Source: Pelodera strongyloides (taxonomy: Eukaryota; Nematoda; Chromadorea; Rhabditida; Rhabditidae). From it: 64,000 nucleotides of DNA. Location of the stretch: contig JAANDG010000093.1 in NCBI GenBank assembly GCA_036852015.1, forward strand, positions 278,155-342,154. Direction: 5' to 3'. Shown here one piece after another: positions 58,941-64,000 of this stretch. Within the stretch, counting starts at the first letter, position 1; each line of letters starts with the position of its first letter. The notes under the pieces were generated by a model. It saw only the letters and a program-made list of their open reading frames with translations, was not told the origin of the DNA and ran no database searches. The translations under genes and the position numbers were made by a program.

Positions 58941-59257
58941 CGTTTGAATGTCACATATTCGATTGGATGTCGCAATGAGAGAATGCGCAGGTCGTGGAAC
59001 GTTGTTTCTTGCTGTTCTCTCATAAAAAAAATGTTGAATCATTCTGAACACTACACTAGTTTATAAGGGGTTTGCACTCCAAGAGCTTTCAGGATGATAC
59101 GTTTGAATGTAACATATTCGATTGGATGTCGCAATGAGAGAATGCGCAGGTCGTGGAACGTTGTTTCTTGCTGTTCTCTCATAAAAAAATGTTGAATCAT
59201 CCTGACCACTACACTAGTTTATAAGGGGTTTGCACTCCAAGAGCTTTCAGGATGATA
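58941..59257 (+). repeat. 159-bp direct duplication
   Basis: CGTTTGAATGT, ACATATTCGATTGGATGTCG and ATGAGAGAATGCGCAGGTCG, up to TTTCAGGATGATA, occur at 58941 and again at 59100 with few differences. It leads into the 1.9-kb tandem array. Confidence 0.85.
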
Positions 59258-59484
59258 CATGTAAACAGCGAAAGGCACATAATTATGAACGTAAATAATA
59301 GGACACAAACGACACTTACCATCACTTATCCTCCCAGAACCAGTGTCCCTTCCGACTCCTTGATTGTGGGACACATCAGGCGTATCCCGAATCTAAAATA
59401 ATCTGTGAAGATGGCTTCGCTTCTCATTAAATAAGCCATCAGAAACACCTATATCTAAGAAAAGGCAAAAAAAACATTAAAAAG

Positions 59485-59705
59485 ACCAACCTTCCAAGAA
59501 TATATCGGAGCAAAAGTGATTTTTCTTGTTTTTGCCCACTTAGTTGGTATGTACATACAAATTATAGATGTTATTTTTTTTGAATTTTTTTTTTTTTTTT
59601 TTCAATAAATTGCATATGGCAAATGTAAATTCGGCTAGAGTGGTAAAAAATATTGAATCGTCATTCATTTTCAAGCTTTCAGATTAGAAGGTTGGTTATC
59701 GTTCG
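59485..59705. repeat. ACCAACCTT hairpin element (tandem unit 1; also 61408-61650, 63290-63515)
   Basis: Ends GACCAACCTTCCAAG and TTAGAAGGTTGGTTATCG. AAAGTGATTTTTCTTG is on the left and AATATTGAATCGTCATTC on the right, with a TTTGCATATGGCAAATG centre. The arms are swapped relative to the copies at 36100 and 40280. Confidence 0.7.
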
Positions 59706-59871
59706 TACCTTAATGCTTTAGTTTAGGGTAACAATTTCAGCCTACAAATATTTTAGGGATTATAGAGTGATGGTAAGTATTGTATTCAACTATTTAGGCA
59801 TTTGTCATTCTGAGTTTCGAGCGTTTTTCATGCAAGCCGAAACTAAGCTCCCGGCGCAGTAAGTTCCCTTA

Positions 59872-60266
59872 AAGCGAAATACCACCTGATTTGGGGTTTT
59901 TTCACCAAAACTAGTTTAAAAAAAAGGAATAAACGAAAATAAACATAAGAACACAAACAAATAAGTGCATCTTGCACAAAAATGTTCTCAAACAACCATT
60001 TTTTGCGATTTTGTTTGGGAAAATTGGCTTTCAGCGATTTGTCGATTTTAATACTAGCACGGCCCTGGAAAAATCGAGGGATGGCATTTTCAAATGATCA
60101 CGCACCCCGGAATCATCCAAATAACGAAATGTTGACAAAATATTTTGAACTTGGCTAGTAAAAGTCCAAAAACGCACGGTTTGAAAACAGTGGTCAACGC
60201 ACGGTTGTTTACTCTTCCTCTTTTTGTATTTTTTTGTTGAGACCGACCGCTAATTCGCTTTAAGCT
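59872..60266. repeat. ~395-bp element with CTTAAAGCGAA ends (tandem unit 1)
   Basis: The left end CTTAAAGCGAAATACCACC and the right end (inverted) CTTAAAGCGAATTAGCGGTC share 11 bases. Further copies lie at about 61825-62205 and 63683 to the window edge. Relatives at 19520 and 54560-55060 lack clear ends. Confidence 0.55.
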
Positions 60267-60284
60267 CATGTAGAGTTCAAAATA

Positions 60285-60870
60285 TAGAGCAGAAATTGCC
60301 TAAATATTTCGTTGCCAGAGGGAATATTACAGTCATCAGTAGTGCAGTGGTGAGGGCAGGGGACTGTCAAGAGAAAGGTAAAGGGTTCGCTTCCTCTGCA
60401 CTGAACGTTTTTTTGCAATTGTTGTCTGTCTTTAATTTTGCACTAAAACGCAAATTATTATGTTTACTCACAAGTATTGAAGTTTTAAACACTTTGCTAG
60501 TGCTCAAAACAATCATTTCTAGCTAGCAATACAAAAAACTGTGGAATATTTTTTCCACGATTTTCTAAACAGAGAGCCCTTTTTTCCGTTTCCAGCCTGA
60601 ATTTTTATCAGAAAATCGTGGAAAAACGATTCCACAGGTTTTAAAACTACAATACTTGTAAGTAAACATAATAATTTGCGTTTTAATGCAAAAGTAAAGA
60701 CATACAAACATTGCAAAACAAAGTTCTGCGCAGAGGAATCGAACCTTGACCACCCTCTTGACAATCGCCTGCTCTCACCACTACGCTACCGATGACTGAA
60801 ATTTGCCCTGTGGCAACTAAACATTTAGGCGCTTTCTGCTCTACACACAAAAATTCTGAAGGCCCATATC
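60285..60870. repeat. Inverted pair of SINE-like copies around a hairpin
   Basis: A plus-strand copy (60285-60510; tRNA-like 60336-60402, B box GGGTTCGCTTCC) faces a minus-strand copy (60600-60870; tRNA-like 60795-60724, A box TAGCGTAGTGGTGAGAGC, perfect B box GGTTCGATTCC). The centre is itself a hairpin (CTGTGGAAT..TTTTTCCACG mirrored). The same structure recurs at 62205-62750. The minus-strand copy has the best-kept Pol III boxes in the window. Confidence 0.65.
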
Positions 60871-60938
60871 GGGCTTCTGAAGAATATAACGAACTCTTTT
60901 ATTTATTGAAAATGTAGTTGAAACTACGGTTTTCCTTT

Positions 60939-60958
60939 GTTAGCGCGATAGCGCTAAC
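60939..60958. repeat. 20-bp hairpin with GATA loop
   Basis: GTTAGCGC GATA GCGCTAAC, a perfect stem, present again in the next tandem unit near 62830. It has the same GCGC-GATA-GCGC core as the hairpin at 28926-28949. Confidence 0.7.
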
Positions 60959-63900
60959 ATAGTTTGGGTTAAAACAGAGAGCCCTTTTTCCAGTTTCCAG
61001 CCTGAATTTTTATCAGAAAATCGTGGAAAACGATTCCACAGGTCTTAAAAAGCAATGAGAGAATGCGCAGGTCGTGGAACGTTGTTTCTTGCTGTTCTCT
61101 CATAAAAAAATGTTGAATCATTCTGACCACTACACTAGTTTATAAGGGGTTTGCACTCCAAGAGCTTTCAGGATGATACATGTAAACAGCGAAAGGCACA
61201 TAATTATGAACGTAAATAATAGGACACAAACGACACTTACCATCACTTATCCTCCCAGAACCAGTGTCCCTTCCGACTCCTTGATTGTGGGGCACATCAG
61301 GCGTATCCCGAATCTAAAATAATCTGTGAAGATGGCTCCGCTTCTCATTAAATAAGCCATCAGAAACACCTATATCTAAGAAAAGGCAAAATAAAACATA
61401 AAAAGAACCAACCTTCCAAGAATATATCGGAGCAGAAAGTGATTTTTCTTGTTTTTGCCCACTTAGTTGGTATTTACATATGCAAAATTATAGTATGTTA
61501 TTTTCGATAAGTGACTGTTTTTTTTTTGCAAAATCACAGACATTTCTTTCAATAAATTTGCATATGGCAAATGTAAATTCGGCTAGAGTGGTGAAAAAAT
61601 ATTGAATCGTCATTCATTTTCAAGCTTTCAGGTTAGAAGGTTGGTTATCGTTTTAGTACCTTAATGCTTATAGTTTTAGGGTAACGATTTTCAGCCTACA
61701 AATAGTTTTAAGGGATTATAGAGTGATGGTAAGTATTGTATTCAACTATTTAGGCATTTGTCATTCTGAGTTTCGAGCGTTTTTCATGCAAGCCGAAACT
61801 AAGCTCCCGGCGCAGTAAGTTCCCTTAAAGCGAAATACCACCCGATTTGGGGTTTTTTCACCAAAAATAGTTTGAAAAAAGTTATAAACGAAAATAAACA
61901 TAAGAACACAAACAAATAAGTGCATCTTGCACAAAAATGTTCTCAAACAACCATCTTTTGCGATTTTGTTTGGGAAAATTGGCTTTCAGCGATTTGTCGA
62001 TTTTAATACTAGCACGGCCCTGGAAAAATCGAGGGATGGCATTTTCAAATGATCACGCACCCCGGAATCATCCAAAAACAAAATGTGACAAAATATTTTG
62101 ATTGGCTAGTAAAAGTCAAAAACGACGGTTGAAAACGGTGGTCAACGAACGGTTGTTTATCTCCTTTGTATTTTTTTGTTGAGACCGACCGCAATTCGCT
62201 TAAGCTGTGAGTTCAAAAATAGAGCAGAAATTGCCTAAATATTTCGTTGCCAGAGGGAATATTACAGTCATCGTAGTGTAGTGGTGAGGGGACTGTCAAG
62301 AGAAAGGTAAAGGGTTCGCTTCCTCGCACTGAACGTTTTTGCAATTGTGTCTGTCTTTAATTTTGCACTAAAACGCAAATTATTATGTTTACTCACAAGT
62401 TTGAAGTTTTAAACACTTTGCTGGCTCAAAACAATCATTTCTAGCTAGCAATACAAAAAACTGTGGAATATTTTTTCCACGATTTTTAAACAGAGAGCCC
62501 TTTCCGTTCCAGCTGAATTTTATCAGAAAATCGGAAAAACGATTTCCACAGTTTAAAACTACAAACTTATGAGTAAACATATAATTTGCGTTGTATGCAA
62601 AAGTAAAGACATAAAATTGCAAAACAAAGTTCTGCGCAGAGGAATCGAACCTTGACCACCCTCTTGACAATCGCCTGCTCTCACCACTACGCTACCGATG
62701 ACTGAAATTTGCCCTGTGGCAACTAAACATTTAGCGCTTTTGCTCTACACACAAAAATTCTGAAGGCCATACCTTGAAGAATATAACGAACTCTTTTATT
62801 ATTGAAAATGTTTGAAACGGTTGTCCTTTGTTAGCGCGATAGCGCTAAATATTTGGGTTACATCAGAGAGCCTTTTTTCCAGTTTCCAGCCTGAATTTTA
62901 TCGAAAATCGTGGAAAACGATTCCACAGGTCTTAAAAAGCAATGAGAGAATGCGCAGGTCGTGGAACGTTGTTTCTTGCTGTTCCTCATAAAAAAATGTT
63001 GATCATTCTGACCACACACTAGTTTATAAGGGGTTTGCACTCCAAGAGCTTTCAGGATGATACATGTAAACAGCGAAAGGCACATAATTATGAACGTAAA
63101 TAATAGGACACAAACGACACTTACCATCACTTATCCTCCCAGAACCAGTGTCCCTTCCGACTCCTTGATTGTGGGGCACATCAGGCGTATCCCGAATCTA
63201 AAATAATCTGTGAAGATGGCTTCGCTTCTCATTAAATAAGCCATCAGAAACACCTATATCTAAGAAAAGGCAAATAAAACATAAAAAGAACCAACCTTCC
63301 AAGAATATATCGGAGAGAAAGTGATTTTTTTTTTTTGCCCACTTTTGGTATTAATTGCAAATTAAGTATGTTATTTTCGATAAGTACTGTTTTTTTGCAA
63401 ATGACAGAATTTCTTTCAATAAATTTGATATGGCAAGTAAATTCGATAGAGTGGTGAAAAAATATTGAATCGTCATTCATTTTCAAGCTTCAGGTTAGAA
63501 GGTTGGTTATCGTTTTAGTACCTTAATGCTTATAGTTTTAGGGTAACGATTTTCAGCCTACAAATAGTTTTAAGGGATTATAGAGTGATGGTAAGTATTG
63601 TATTCAACTATTTAGGCATTTGTCATTCTGAGTTTCGAGCGTTTTTCATGCAAGCCGAAACTAAGCTCCCGGCGCAGTAAGTTCCCTTAAAGCGAAATAC
63701 CACCCGATTTGGGGTTTTCACAAAAGTTCAAAAACGGTTAAAACGAAAATAAACATAAAAGACAAACAAGGCAATTGCACAAAAATGTTCCAAACAACCA
63801 TCTTTGCGATTTTGTTTGGGAAAATTGCTTCAGCGATTTGTCGATTTTAACAGCACGGCCCTGGAAAAATCGAGGGATGGCATTTTCAAATGATCACGCA

Positions 63901-64000
63901 CCCCGGAATCATCCAAAGAACGAAATGTTGACAAAATATTTTGAACTTGGCTAGTAAAAGTCCAAAAACGCACGGTTTGAAAACAGTGGTCAACGCACGG

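Larger units (their letters stand above)
59132..64000 (+). repeat. ~1.9-kb tandem repeat, two full units and a third cut by the window end
   Basis: Units begin CAATGAGAGAATGCGCAGG at 59132, 61053 and 62940, periods of 1921 and 1887. Each contains, in order, a hairpin element, a TTAAAGCGAA-ended element, an inverted pair of SINE-like copies and a GATA-loop hairpin. No coding gene was found. The second unit from about 62070 and the start of the third carry many small deletions relative to the first. Confidence 0.92.

Overview
The window looks like nuclear DNA of a nematode, probably a repeat-rich clade V (strongylid-type) parasite. This is inferred from short introns with TTTCAG/TTTTAG acceptors and GTAAGT donors, a likely spliced-leader acceptor just upstream of one start codon, RTE-type LINE, BEL/Pao, Penelope-like and Helitron-like relics, and many palindromic MITE-like elements. 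No species can be named. No rRNA, convincing functional tRNA, CRISPR array or bacterial-type gene was found. Genes are few and split into small exons, so almost all long open frames are noise.

Layout. 0-5 kb: a multi-exon gene on the minus strand. Eight exons can be chained in phase (about 235 residues), and one large intron holds a decayed plus-strand LINE. 6.2-19.4 kb: one uninterrupted satellite of about 66 copies of a ~199-bp monomer, starting about 100 bp after a (TG)n tract. 19.4-26 kb: foldback and MITE-like repeats, a second TG microsatellite and a palindrome with a tRNA-like centre. 27.2-29 kb: an isolated minus-strand exon beside Helitron-like sequence. 30.4-41.3 kb: four copies of a composite repeat, then a ~2-2.9 kb segmental duplication with a gutted BEL/Pao element between its copies. 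41.3-51.2 kb: more dispersed repeats, tRNA-like modules, a 416-bp palindromic element with TTAA ends, part of a putative membrane-protein gene on the minus strand, and a Penelope-like reverse transcriptase relic. 52.4-54.2 kb: a complete-looking four-exon plus-strand gene for a 212-residue Lys/Glu-rich protein. 54.5-58.2 kb: MITE-like elements, a Helitron-type 3' end and one orphan exon. 59.1-64 kb: a ~1.9 kb unit repeated in tandem, running off the right edge.

The main thread is one short hairpin family with ACCAACCTT ends. It occurs singly or as derivatives near 31-34.7, 36.1, 40.3, 51.8, 59.5, 61.4 and 63.3 kb, and one of its arms is built into every monomer of the 13-kb satellite. The satellite therefore probably arose by amplification of a segment containing part of this element. 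Stretches at 15.8-19.1 kb and 62.0-63.9 kb carry many small deletions relative to neighbouring copies and look like poorly polished consensus, so fine detail there is unreliable.
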